Shown here: positions 54,155-62,214 of the stretch, in pieces | Layout of the letters: each line of letters opens with the position of its first letter | Numbering within the stretch: position 1 is the first letter of the stretch | Assembly (NCBI GenBank): GCA_943372515.1 | Contig: CALRYY010000007.1 | Coordinates: 1-64,000, forward strand | DNA: 64,000 nt | DNA from: RAM1 sp943372515 | Lineage (GTDB): Bacteria > Pseudomonadota > Gammaproteobacteria > Burkholderiales > Burkholderiaceae_C | Direction of reading: 5' to 3' | The notes under the pieces: generated by a model | Databases searched by the model: none | What the model was told of the DNA's origin: nothing | What the model saw: only the letters and a program-made list of their open reading frames with translations | Program-made: the position numbers and the translations under genes

Positions 54155-54892
54155 ATGAAGCTCAACCGATTCCTTTGTATCGCCACCGGGTCGGCGGCCC
54201 TCCTGACGGGTTTCAGCGCGCGAGGAGCCGACATGCAGGCCGTTGGCGACTTCGAGATTGACAAGATCGAGACCACGATCGGCGCGTTCCGCCGCTTCGT
54301 TGATGCAACCGGGACGGTCACAGCGGCCGAGCGGGCCGGCGGCGGCAGCACCTATGAGAACGGATGGCAGCAGCGGCCCGGCTGGACGTGGCGCGCCCCT
54401 TTCGGCACGCCAGGGGGGCCGCGCGAGCCGGCGGTGCACGTGACCTACGCGGAAGCCGACGCTTTCTGCCGCTGGGCGGGCAAGCGCCTGCCGACGGATG
54501 CCGAGTGGGGTGAGGCTGCCTACGTGGAACGGCGCGCAAAGCCGTCGGACGGGTTTGTCACGGGCCGCCGCTATCTGTATCCGACCGGGACCAGCCCCGT
54601 GGGCGCGAACTGTCTGGGTGATTGCGGTGCGGTCAAGACCGTCGCGCACGCGGTGACATCCCGTGGCCGGGGGCATGCTGAAGTTGGCTCCACCCAGGCG
54701 GGTGTGAACGGTCTGTACGACATGGGTGGAAATGCCTGGGAGTGGGTCGACAGCGGTGCGGGCGCAGACAAGCGCACGCGCGGCGGTTCCTGGTGGTACG
54801 GCGCCGCGCAGATGCGCGACGAACACCGGCAGGACAAACCCGCCGACACGAGCGTCGTGTACATCGGCTTTCGCTGCGCCCGCAGCCGCTGA
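54155..54892 (+). CDS. SUMF1/FGE-sulfatase-domain protein, exported
   Basis: A 245-aa protein with a probable signal peptide (MKLNRFLCIATGSAALLTGF) and a complete SUMF1-type fold: FEIDKIETTIGAFRRFVDATG, PAVHVTYAEADAFCRWAGKRLPTDAEW and NGLYDMGGNAWEW, ending RGGSWWYG ... IGFRCAR. The fold is shared by formylglycine-generating enzymes and by many non-enzymatic or iron-dependent proteins. The paired copper-binding cysteines of true FGEs are not evident and no sulfatase gene is nearby, so FGE activity should not be assumed. It is the last gene before the second 371-bp repeat. Confidence 0.85.
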   Translation: MKLNRFLCIATGSAALLTGFSARGADMQAVGDFEIDKIETTIGAFRRFVDATGTVTAAERAGGGSTYENGWQQRPGWTWRAPFGTPGGPREPAVHVTYAEADAFCRWAGKRLPTDAEWGEAAYVERRAKPSDGFVTGRRYLYPTGTSPVGANCLGDCGAVKTVAHAVTSRGRGHAEVGSTQAGVNGLYDMGGNAWEWVDSGAGADKRTRGGSWWYGAAQMRDEHRQDKPADTSVVYIGFRCARSR

Positions 54893-54968
54893 GGTGCCTT
54901 TCGGCCCAGTGCGGACCTTCCCACAGGCAGGGGCGGGCGGCGCGGCCGAATGGTGCAGGTGGATAAGC

Positions 54969-55339
54969 AGTCGACGTACGCCTCGGGACGCATGCTGATC
55001 GGCATTCGGGCCGCCGTCCGACAGTAGTGCCGACGCTGACGTACTAGTCTGCAAGGACACTATCAGGAGACACGCCATGTCCAGCAACCAGAAGCTCGAT
55101 CCGACCGGCGAACGCGCCGAGGCCACCGAGGCCATGGAGTCGACACCGATCAGCGGCAAAGACCATGAGTACCGCGCCGACGGCGATCACCGCCCCCGTG
55201 CGGACGCAGCGACCGCTGAGGGCGGCAAGTCCGATGCCGGCGGCCTGGCCGCGACAAAGGAAGGAACAGCGCCCAAGGTTGGCGTCGAGACCGAGCGTCA
55301 CATCAGCGAAGGCATTCCGGGTGCGGGACAGTCACCTGA
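54969..55339 (+). repeat. 371-bp direct repeat, copy 2
   Basis: Gap-free match to 33393-33763 with scattered substitutions. It covers the shared upstream region and most of the small acidic gene. The outer flanks (55340 onward and before 54969) differ from those of copy 1, apart from weak similarity just upstream. Confidence 0.9.
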
Positions 55340-55388
55340 CGTCAACCCGATGCCCGATGCGCAGCGCGACCGCGGACCGCGCGACTGA
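55077..55388 (+). CDS. Small hydrophilic acidic protein, duplicated (copy 2)
   Basis: A 103-aa paralogue of 33501-33773, identical over long stretches (ATEAMESTPISGKDHEYRAD and ERHISEGIPGAGQSP). Its tail is longer and charged (DVNPMPDAQRDRGPRD). It is very polar, probably disordered, with no signal peptide or cysteine. Differences between the copies concentrate in the middle (residues 42-65), and most of them keep charge or small size, which suggests both proteins are under selection. AGGAGA precedes the ATG. Function unknown; this is probably the intact, ancestral copy. Confidence 0.77.
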   Translation: MSSNQKLDPTGERAEATEAMESTPISGKDHEYRADGDHRPRADAATAEGGKSDAGGLAATKEGTAPKVGVETERHISEGIPGAGQSPDVNPMPDAQRDRGPRD

Positions 55389-55538
55389 CCCTCGTTCTTG
55401 TCAGCAGTCAGGAAGTGCGGCGCCTGACCGGCCGCTTTCAGGGTTGCAACACCCGAGCGATGGCATCGTGGCGGAAGACGCCGCGCGGCCAGTGCCCGAC
55501 CCAGCGGCCGATCATGGCGAAAATTCGCTCCAGCCGTC

Positions 55539-55764
55539 ATGCACCAGCTCTCGCTGATTGCGTTGGGCCAGGCGGCGGGCTTCTCGCTCGACGAGGTCGG
55601 TGCCATGTTTTCGGCCGACGGGCGCGCCACAATCGATCGCAAGTCGCTCGAGGCGAAGGCCGACGACATTGACGCCACGATCAAACGGTTGCAGGCATTG
55701 AGCAACGGGTTACGCCATGCTGCGGTCTGCCCTGCCGGCAATCACTCTGAATGCCCGACAAGAT
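55539..55764 (+). pseudogene. MerR-family regulator fragment (C-terminal effector part only)
   Basis: The 75 codons from the ATG encode LSLIALGQAAGFSLDEVGAM, a dimerisation helix (EAKADDIDATIKRLQAL) and CPAGNHSECP. That is the second half of a MerR regulator, including its cysteine-containing tail. The N-terminal winged HTH is absent: upstream sequence (55389-55538) has no matching frame. The frame then continues into unrelated sequence. It is most likely a deletion remnant at the edge of the duplicated repeat. Confidence 0.75.
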
Positions 55765-55935
55765 GGCGCCAGCCCGCAAGGCCGTGCGCTGAAAGCTGCG
55801 CACATGCCGCGTCATCTCGCGGCCCTGCGCCAGCGCCTGGCGACTTGAATCCGCATTCCGTCGCAAAGGGCACGACGGCGCGCAGGTCTGGGCCGAGTAT
55901 CGGCAACCTGACCTCAACCCACCGGACCCCACCCC

Positions 55936-56943
55936 ATGAAAACGCTCACATCCAGACTTCTGTTCGCTGCCACCACGTTGGCCATCGCACTCGCCGGCAC
56001 CGGCGTCCACGCTGCAGGCTATCAACACGGGGTGGCTGCTGATCCTGATGGCAAGCCCCTGGACATCAGCATCTGGTACCCGAGCCCATCGAGGGTTCAG
56101 CCCGTGACGATGGGTCCCACGACGATGAATGTTGCGGTGAACGGCACAGCCCTGGGCAAGGCCCTGCCGCTCGTGGTGATCTCGCATGGCCACGCCAGCT
56201 CGTCCCTCAGCCATTCCGACACGGCCATCGCGCTGGCCGACGCCGGCTTTGTGGTGGCGGCGGTCAGCCACGCGGGCGACAACTATGCAGACCAAAGCCG
56301 CAGCACGGACGTGATGGACCGGCCGCGTCAGGTCAGCCGGGTGATTGACCACATGCTGTCGGCCTGGGAGGGCCATGCCCTCATCGACCCCACGCGCGTG
56401 GGCATGTACGGCTACTCGGCGGGCGGCTTCACCACGCTGGTGAACATCGGTGGCGTTCCCGATTTCACAACAGTGGGCCCGGTGTGCCGGCAGTATCCAG
56501 GCGACTTTGTGTGCCAGCTCATGGCAAAAAGCGGTGGCAAAGCAGCGCCGTCCGTTGCGCCTGTCAATGTCACCTTGGCTGACTTTCGCATCAAGGCAGC
56601 AGTGGTCGCTGCGCCCGCGGTGGGGTTTGCATTTTCGCCAGACGGGCTTCGGAACGTCAAAGTGCCCGTCCAGCTCTGGAGCGCCGAACACGATACGCTG
56701 GTTCCGCAGGCGCGCTATGCACAAGCTGTACGGCGCGCCTTGCCGCAGGCGCCGGAGTATCACGTCGTCTCCGGTGCCGGCCACTACGACTTCATGGTGC
56801 CTTGCAGCAACGCGCTGGCGTCGATCGCGCCTTCCATTTGCACCAGTGCTGCAGGCTTTGACAGGCCGGCGTTTCACGCAGATTTCAACACCAAGGTCAT
56901 TGGCTTCTTCAACAAGACGCTGAGAAGCGGGGCTGGGTCCTGA
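55936..56943 (+). CDS. Exported alpha/beta hydrolase (dienelactone hydrolase/PAF-AH-like)
   Basis: A 335-aa protein with a signal peptide (MKTLTSRLLFAATTLAIALA, cleavage near VHA) and an alpha/beta-hydrolase fold. The oxyanion region is VVISHGHASS, the nucleophile elbow G-Y-S-A-G-G lies near residue 160, and the C-terminal acid and histidine lie in WSAEHDTLVP and SGAGHYDFM. The type resembles secreted esterases/lipases annotated as predicted dienelactone hydrolases. Substrate unknown. It may once have been linked to the MerR remnant upstream. It stands alone, followed after 88 bp by a Gre-type gene. Confidence 0.85.
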   Translation: MKTLTSRLLFAATTLAIALAGTGVHAAGYQHGVAADPDGKPLDISIWYPSPSRVQPVTMGPTTMNVAVNGTALGKALPLVVISHGHASSSLSHSDTAIALADAGFVVAAVSHAGDNYADQSRSTDVMDRPRQVSRVIDHMLSAWEGHALIDPTRVGMYGYSAGGFTTLVNIGGVPDFTTVGPVCRQYPGDFVCQLMAKSGGKAAPSVAPVNVTLADFRIKAAVVAAPAVGFAFSPDGLRNVKVPVQLWSAEHDTLVPQARYAQAVRRALPQAPEYHVVSGAGHYDFMVPCSNALASIAPSICTSAAGFDRPAFHADFNTKVIGFFNKTLRSGAGS

Positions 56944-57031
56944 CCTGGGCGACGGTCAAGGGCTGGTGGCTGGTGGCGCCCTTCATAATCAAGGCCTGCC
57001 CCCCGCTTGTGTTGGATGCCCACCTTTCGCC

Positions 57032-57514
57032 ATGGATAAATTCTTGCTGCAACAGCAGGTGCTCAACCGGCTCGCCGACGACCTGCTGCAAGCCGAACAG
57101 GCCGTGCGGGCGGCCCATGAAACGGCGACCCACGAAGAAAACATCGCCGAAAACAAGTACGACACCTTGGGGCTCGAAGCCGCCTACCTGGCCACCGGCC
57201 AGGTCCGGCGCGCCCAAGCCATCCACCAGGCGCTGGCTGTGTGGCGCCAGTTCCGCCCGCGTCCGTACGACGCCAGCAAAGGCATCCAGCTCGGCGCGCT
57301 GATCTGCCTGGCCGATGCCGACGACAAACAGCAACACTTCTTTCTCGGGCCGGATGGGGGCAGCATGAAGCTGGTCAGCGGTACTGAGTTCGTTCAGGTC
57401 ATCAGCAGCGAAGCCCCGTTGGGCAGGGCCCTGCTGGGCAAATGCGAGGGCGATGAGGTGTCGATACAGGCCGCGCCAAACCGCCAGCAGTTTGAGGTAC
57501 TGCAGGTTCTTTAA
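57032..57514 (+). CDS. GreA/GreB-family C-terminal domain protein
   Basis: A 160-aa protein with an N-terminal helical segment (LLQQQVLNRLADDLLQAEQAVR ... EENIAENKYDTLGLEA), which is acidic and could form a short coiled coil. The FKBP-like GreA/GreB C-terminal domain follows (QLGALICLADADDKQQHFFLGPDGG ... SPLGRALLGKCEGDEVSI-like pattern, here EAPLGRALLGK). It would bind RNA polymerase or its secondary channel, but the long Gre coiled coil is shortened, so it is more like Rnk or a Gre-like 3-oxoacyl-ACP-synthase-annotated protein. Start ATG 57032. Confidence 0.78.
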   Translation: MDKFLLQQQVLNRLADDLLQAEQAVRAAHETATHEENIAENKYDTLGLEAAYLATGQVRRAQAIHQALAVWRQFRPRPYDASKGIQLGALICLADADDKQQHFFLGPDGGSMKLVSGTEFVQVISSEAPLGRALLGKCEGDEVSIQAAPNRQQFEVLQVL

Positions 57515-57526
57515 GTCTTGAAAACC

Positions 57527-57757
57527 ATGACCAGCCTGTCCCTCACCCGCGTCAAGATCTACCGCACCGTCGCGCGCCAGCTGCACGGTGTGGTGCCCTG
57601 CTGGATTTGCCGGGAGCCTGTGCTGCTGGAAGACGCAACGCTGGAGCACATCAAGCCGCGGGTTGACGGCGGCAGCAGCCACATCGACAACCTGGCGATC
57701 AGCCACAGCTGGTGCAACCACGCCCGCCACGCCAAGGCGGCGCCCCTGGCGGAGTGA
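57527..57757 (+). CDS. Small HNH-domain protein
   Basis: A 76-aa protein consisting almost only of an HNH fold. It has zinc-binding CWIC at the front, the core LEHIKPRVDGGSSHIDNLAI and a second Cys pair region with SWCNHARH. HNH proteins are nucleases, but minimal stand-alone ones may be regulators; no toxin, phage or restriction genes are beside it. It is 12 bp after the Gre-like gene and probably co-transcribed. A TTG start at 57518 is possible. Confidence 0.75.
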   Translation: MTSLSLTRVKIYRTVARQLHGVVPCWICREPVLLEDATLEHIKPRVDGGSSHIDNLAISHSWCNHARHAKAAPLAE

Positions 57758-58243
57758 TCAGCGCACGGTGATCGTCAGCTTGGGCCGGAACACCGCCAGC
57801 ACCACGTTCACCACGCACAGCGCGATCAGCAGCCACAGCGTGATGCGCTCGGATCGCAGCAGCCCCTGCAGCGTGGCCAGGTCCGCGGCCGTGGCCGCTG
57901 CGGCCAGCTGGGCTTGCTGGCCGGCGGCGCCCACCACCAGCAGCGTGGCCGCAAACACGCTCACGCCCAGCACCGCCTTCAGCCAGGCCCAGCCGGCGTC
58001 GCGGTAGGCACGCGTGGCCGCCAGGGCGATCAGGCCGCTGACCACCACCACGGCCATCGATGGGACGAGGATGAACTGCGCAACGGCGTTGAAGATTTGC
58101 CGCGCCGCCATGAATTGCTCAGGTGCCGCAACGCTCGTCGTCAGGTTGATCACCAGGCACACTGTCAGTGCGCCGCCGAACGCGATGGACGCGATGTCGT
58201 GGATGGCTTTGGCGCCAAGGCGCAGCCAGGCCCGTGGGTTCAT
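57758..58243 (-). CDS. DUF2269-like integral membrane protein
   Basis: A 161-aa inner-membrane protein with four predicted membrane segments (around residues 18-36, 52-75, 87-108 and 134-152). It contains no recognisable catalytic motif. The pattern resembles DUF2269 membrane proteins. It starts 3 bp after the DUF427 gene stop, so the two are probably an operon. It abuts the convergent HNH gene. Function unknown. Confidence 0.72.
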   Translation of the reverse strand: MNPRAWLRLGAKAIHDIASIAFGGALTVCLVINLTTSVAAPEQFMAARQIFNAVAQFILVPSMAVVVVSGLIALAATRAYRDAGWAWLKAVLGVSVFAATLLVVGAAGQQAQLAAAATAADLATLQGLLRSERITLWLLIALCVVNVVLAVFRPKLTITVR

Positions 58244-58246
58244 GGT

Positions 58247-58813
58247 TTACCAGCCTTCGCTTCCAGGTTCGCCCTTGAAAGGCCCCGCCAGATCGGGCGT
58301 GACCCAGCCGCCGTAAAAGCCGCCCGGCTGCGGCGTGGCCGGCAGGCCACCCACGCTGCAGGTCAGGCCGCGGGCATAAAAGGCCACGCAATCTGCCAGC
58401 GCCTGCGCGCCGTCCAGCGGCTGCGGGTAGCTCCACGCGTGGTGCCGCAATTGACGGTCGCCGTGCACCAGGCTCCAGTAGCGTGCCGGGCCTTTCCATT
58501 CACAAAACGATCCACCGGGCGCCGGCGCCAGCAGGTCGCGCGCCACATCGTCCCAGGGGATGTAGTAGGTGGGTGGGTGGGCGGTCTCCAGCACACGCAG
58601 CGTGCGCGTGCTGCTTGCCACCAGCGTGCTGCCCCACATGATGCGCACCTCGCGCGCCTCAGGTGCCAGGCGCGGCGGCCGCGGAAAGTCCCACACCGAG
58701 GTTTGGTCCGGCCCGGGCTGCGCCGCAAAAGGCGGCCGCGCCTGGCCGCGCCAGGCCCATTGGTCGCGGGCGGATTGCAGCCAGGTCGGCGGGGGTGGTG
58801 TCAGGGGCGGCAT
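58247..58813 (-). CDS. DUF427-domain protein
   Basis: A 188-aa protein with the DUF427 pattern: VRIMWGSTLVASSTRTLRVLE, PPTYYIPWDDV, CEWKGPARYWSLV and the final AWSYPQPLDGAQALADCVAFY. The fold is known structurally but the activity of the family is uncertain. ATG 58813 was chosen because the protein then starts with the expected Pro-rich lead (MPPLTPPPPTW). It is in an operon with the membrane protein downstream. Confidence 0.85.
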   Translation of the reverse strand: MPPLTPPPPTWLQSARDQWAWRGQARPPFAAQPGPDQTSVWDFPRPPRLAPEAREVRIMWGSTLVASSTRTLRVLETAHPPTYYIPWDDVARDLLAPAPGGSFCEWKGPARYWSLVHGDRQLRHHAWSYPQPLDGAQALADCVAFYARGLTCSVGGLPATPQPGGFYGGWVTPDLAGPFKGEPGSEGW

Positions 58814-58939
58814 GGCGTTTGAGAGTACATCACCTTCAGCGAACAGCAAACCTCTTCGCTGCCCCCGCCGCAGGCGCAGCGCAACGTCCACAGTCAGACA
58901 TGACTCAGCTTAAATTCAGGCCCGGCTTAAGATAGCGAA

Positions 58940-59152
58940 ATGACACGTATCGTCGGCAACCAGAACAGAAGCGAGTTCATCCTGGACCCGCGCGAAGCCT
59001 TGCGCCGGGGCGAACAGCTGGACCAGATAGGGCCGCCGTTGCTGCCCCATCCGCGCGGCGTGATGCGGGCGCCGCACTGGGTGTTCAACGTGATCGACGA
59101 CGCCAGGCAACTGGCGATGGCGCGGCTGCTGAACAACAAGTCTCAGGGGTAA
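58940..59152 (+). CDS. Small conserved-looking hypothetical protein
   Basis: A 70-aa protein with balanced composition and no membrane segment (IVGNQNRSEFILDPREALRR, VMRAPHWVFNVIDDARQLAM). Amino-acid use looks like a real protein rather than an antisense shadow. I do not recognise the family. It is convergent with the glutamate dehydrogenase gene and overlaps its end by 10 bp. No clear Shine-Dalgarno sequence was found. Confidence 0.5.
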   Translation: MTRIVGNQNRSEFILDPREALRRGEQLDQIGPPLLPHPRGVMRAPHWVFNVIDDARQLAMARLLNNKSQG

Positions 59153-60459
59153 AGCCCGCGCAGCTCGCGCGTATGCAGGATCCGCTTGCAGGCCACGATG
59201 AACGTGGCCGTGCGCAGCGTCACCTTGTGGTCCTGCGCCACTTGCCAGATGCTGGCGAAGGCCGCGCGCATGATGCGCACCAGGCGGGCGTTGATTTCTT
59301 CTTCGTCCCAGAAGAAGCTCGAGAAATCCTGCACCCATTCAAAGTAGCTCACTGTCACACCGCCCGCGTTGGCAATCACGTCGGGCAGCACCAGGATGTT
59401 GCGTTCTTTCAGGATGTCGTCAGCCTCGGGGGTGGTCGGGCCGTTGGCGCCTTCAATCACCATGCGGGCCTTGATGCGCCCGGCGTTGTCCCTGGTGATC
59501 TGTGCTTCCAGCGCAGCGGGGATCAGGATGTCGCATTCCACGTCCCAGAACTGGTCGTTGCTGATGACTTCTGCGCCTTCAAAACCCGCTACCGTGCGGT
59601 GCTGTGCCACGTGGCGCAGCAGCTCGGGCACGTTGAAGCCGGCTTCTCGGTAAATGGTGCCGCCATGGTCCTGCACAGCCACCACGCGCGCGCCGGTTTC
59701 GGCAAACAGCTTGGCCGCAATGCCGCCCACGTTGCCAAAGCCCTGCACGGCCACCCTGGCTTGCGATACGTCCAGGCCGATGTGTTTGGCGGCTTCCACG
59801 CCCACGGTGAACACGCCGCGGCCTGTGGCTTCCACACGGCCCAGCGAGCCGCCCAGGTCAATCGGCTTGCCCGTGACCACGCCGGTGGCGGTGGATCCCT
59901 GGTTCATGGAATAGGTGTCCATCATCCAGGCCATGATCTGGCCGTCGGTGTTCACGTCGGGCGCGGGGATGTCCTTGTTGGGGCCGATGATGATGCCGAT
60001 CTCGCTGGTGTAGCGGCGCGTGATGCGCTCCAGCTCGCCGCGCGACAGCGTGCGCGGGTCCACGCGGATGCCGCCCTTGGCGCCGCCGTACGGCACGTTC
60101 ACCGCAGCGTTCTTGATGGACATCCAGGCCGACAGCGCCATCACCTCAGACAGCGTCACGTCCTGGTGAAAGCGCACGCCGCCCTTGCCCGGGCCGCGTG
60201 ATGTGTTGTGCTGCACGCGGTAGCCTTCGTAATGGGCCACGGTGCCGTCGTCCAGGTGGATGGGCACGTCCACGATCAGCGCACGCTTGGGGCGCTTGAG
60301 CGTTTCAACCCAGCGCGACAGGTGGCCGAGATACGGCGTCACGCGGTCCACCTGCTGCAGGTAGATGCCCCAGGGGCCGAGGTTGGCTGCGTCCAGGTAG
60401 GACGGCAGGGCATTGGGGGAGGGGGCGGCCGTGGATGTGGCGCCGTTGGATGTGGACAT
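59143..60459 (-). CDS. gdhA: Glutamate dehydrogenase
   Basis: Interconverts glutamate and 2-oxoglutarate plus ammonia with NAD(P). The 438-aa protein has the glycine-rich substrate site GPGKGGVRFHQD and the catalytic-lysine region VPYGGAKGGIRVDP. The nucleotide-binding site is VAVQGFGNVGGIAAKLFAE, and AGGVTVSYFEWVQ lies near the end. The NAD-specific, catabolic-type motif pattern is likely, but cofactor preference is not certain from sequence. ATG 60459 has AGGAG 7 nt upstream. A perfect inverted repeat at 60554-60580 sits in its promoter region. Confidence 0.94.
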   Translation of the reverse strand: MSTSNGATSTAAPSPNALPSYLDAANLGPWGIYLQQVDRVTPYLGHLSRWVETLKRPKRALIVDVPIHLDDGTVAHYEGYRVQHNTSRGPGKGGVRFHQDVTLSEVMALSAWMSIKNAAVNVPYGGAKGGIRVDPRTLSRGELERITRRYTSEIGIIIGPNKDIPAPDVNTDGQIMAWMMDTYSMNQGSTATGVVTGKPIDLGGSLGRVEATGRGVFTVGVEAAKHIGLDVSQARVAVQGFGNVGGIAAKLFAETGARVVAVQDHGGTIYREAGFNVPELLRHVAQHRTVAGFEGAEVISNDQFWDVECDILIPAALEAQITRDNAGRIKARMVIEGANGPTTPEADDILKERNILVLPDVIANAGGVTVSYFEWVQDFSSFFWDEEEINARLVRIMRAAFASIWQVAQDHKVTLRTATFIVACKRILHTRELRGLYP

Positions 60460-60553
60460 GAAGGCTCCTGATGGACTTGAAGGGGCGGGTTGTTGACCCA
60501 TGGTGGCCAAGCGTAGGCTTGTCGGCCCCTAAAGTCCAAGGCCGGGTTGGTTC

Positions 60554-60580
60554 ATGGTTATGCATCTGGCGCATAACCAT
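60554..60580. promoter_or_regulatory. Perfect 10-bp inverted repeat upstream of gdhA
   Basis: ATGGTTATGC and GCATAACCAT are exact reverse complements separated by 7 bp (ATCTGGC). The site lies 95 nt upstream of the gdhA start and 4 bp past the sensor gene's stop. No T-run follows, so an operator is more likely than a rho-independent terminator. A role in nitrogen-dependent gdhA control is inference. Confidence 0.6.
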
Positions 60581-60584
60581 GGTT

Positions 60585-62210
60585 TCAGCCCCGCCGCTCG
60601 GTGATGTCCAGAAACGAGCAGATGTAGCGCAGCGCGCGGCCGTCGCTGCCGGTCAGGCTGATGGCTTCGGCCAGCACCCACACGTCGCACCCGTCCGCGC
60701 GGCGCAGCCGGTATTCGGTGGGGTCGTGGCGCCGCTCGCCGCTGGTCACCGCTGTGGGTCGCAGCGCGGCCATGGAGCGTTCGCGCACCGCGTCGCGGTC
60801 CTCGGGGTGCACAAAGTCATAAAACACCGGCCAGCCGGACGTATCGGTATCGCCGGGGTAGCCCAGGATTTCTTTCAGCCGGGGCGAATACGTCACCAGG
60901 TTGCGCGTGGCGTCCCAGTCGTAGATGCCGGCCTTGGTGGTGCGCACCAGCAGGTCGGCTTTTTCGCGCTGCTCCAGGGTGCGCAGCTCCTCGGCGTTCA
61001 GCGCGCGGGCCAGCCGCCGCGCCAGCACCACGGCGGGCGACAGCACAAACACCATCAGCCCGAACGGTGTGAAGGCGCGCGTGGAGCCGCCGGTGTTGTA
61101 CAGCAGCACGTCCAGCCCCAGCACCAGCAGCAAAAAGGCCATGCCCCCCAGCAGCACCGGCGCGCCTGGGCGCCCGCGCCAGGCGGCGCGGCCCACGGCC
61201 CAGGTCACATACAGGCCGATGGCCACTGTCAGCGCCTGGCCAAACGGCGCCAGGTGGCTGTAGATGCGCGCGGGCGTGAACAGCACCGCCAGGGCACCCA
61301 GCGCGCAGCAGGCCAGCAGCATGCGCACCGCCAGCAGGCGGAATTCGGCCACAAACAGCTTGTGCACCAGCAGCAAGAACAGGCCCATGGTGGCAAACCA
61401 GGCCAGGTATTCAATGCGCAGGTAGCTTTCCCAGGCGGTTTCGCGTGCCAGCATCTGCAGCAGCACGCGTTCGCCGGTCATGTCGGCGTACAGCGCCTGC
61501 GTCAGGCAGAACAGGCCAAACAGCAGTGGCGTGGCGTCCTTGCGCCGCGCGGCAAAAAAGATGATGGGGATGAGCCCCAGCACCAGGTACGCGCCCAGCA
61601 AGGTGGCGTCTTGCACCAGCAGGGCCTGCTGCTGTGCGGCCAGTGCGTCGCGCGGGCCGATGGTCAGCGGTCGTATGAAGCCGCCGGCGCGGTGGCTGTA
61701 GTTGGACAGGTGCACCGTCAGGCGCAGCGGGCAGGCAAATGGCTCGGTCAGCAGCGCGCGCCCGCCGATGGCCGGCAGGGCCGCAGCGGCGGATGCACCG
61801 GGCACGCCCTGGCGGGCAACCAGCTCGTCGTTGACATACAGACGCAAGGCGGTGCGCTGCGCGGGCACCGACAGCGCCAGCTTCTGGCCGGCGCGGCACT
61901 GCACGTTCAGGGTGTAGGTGGCGTAGCCGTCGGGGCCGGGGGTTTTGCCATCGGCGGTGGTCGTGTTCCAGTGGCCCGGTACCTCGGCAAAGGCCGTGGG
62001 CGCGCCCGCAGCGCCGGGCGGTACAAAGCGCTGCCAGGCAAAGCCCCATTCGCCTTGCAGGTCCACCACCGGGGTGGCCAAGGCGTCGCCCAGGTTGCGC
62101 AGGTCCAGCTCGCCCTGGCGGGCTTGCGCTGCAGTGGCCGCGTGGGCAGGTGCTGCCAGCGCAACCATGGCCAGGCACAGCGTCAGCAGGGCCCGGGCCA
62201 GGGCGTGCAT
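60585..62210 (-). CDS. 7TMR-DISM sensor with C-terminal PAS domain, no output domain
   Basis: A 541-aa membrane sensor. It has a signal peptide (MHALARALLTLCLAMVALAA) and an extracytoplasmic 7TMR-DISM extracellular domain (about 25-200, with GEWGFAWQRFVPP and YATYTLNVQC). A seven-helix 7TMR-DISM block follows (about 205-400). Last come a linker coiled segment (ALNAEELRTLEQREK) and one PAS domain of PAS_3 type (GIYDWDATRNLVTYSPRLKEILG ... CSFLDITERR). Homologues usually continue into a histidine kinase or GGDEF domain; here the protein stops right after the PAS signature. It is either truncated or a regulatory subunit. argH lies 4 bp downstream of its start side. Confidence 0.85.
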   Translation of the reverse strand: MHALARALLTLCLAMVALAAPAHAATAAQARQGELDLRNLGDALATPVVDLQGEWGFAWQRFVPPGAAGAPTAFAEVPGHWNTTTADGKTPGPDGYATYTLNVQCRAGQKLALSVPAQRTALRLYVNDELVARQGVPGASAAAALPAIGGRALLTEPFACPLRLTVHLSNYSHRAGGFIRPLTIGPRDALAAQQQALLVQDATLLGAYLVLGLIPIIFFAARRKDATPLLFGLFCLTQALYADMTGERVLLQMLARETAWESYLRIEYLAWFATMGLFLLLVHKLFVAEFRLLAVRMLLACCALGALAVLFTPARIYSHLAPFGQALTVAIGLYVTWAVGRAAWRGRPGAPVLLGGMAFLLLVLGLDVLLYNTGGSTRAFTPFGLMVFVLSPAVVLARRLARALNAEELRTLEQREKADLLVRTTKAGIYDWDATRNLVTYSPRLKEILGYPGDTDTSGWPVFYDFVHPEDRDAVRERSMAALRPTAVTSGERRHDPTEYRLRRADGCDVWVLAEAISLTGSDGRALRYICSFLDITERRG

Positions 62211-62214
62211 GGGG

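Noticed and set aside
54155..54892. Formylglycine-generating sulfatase activator
   Set aside because: It has the SUMF1 fold, but the paired active-site cysteines of true FGEs are not evident and no sulfatase gene is nearby. Only the fold is claimed.
60554..60580. Rho-independent terminator of the sensor gene
   Set aside because: The stem is perfect but not GC-rich and no T-run follows on either strand, so an operator is more likely.
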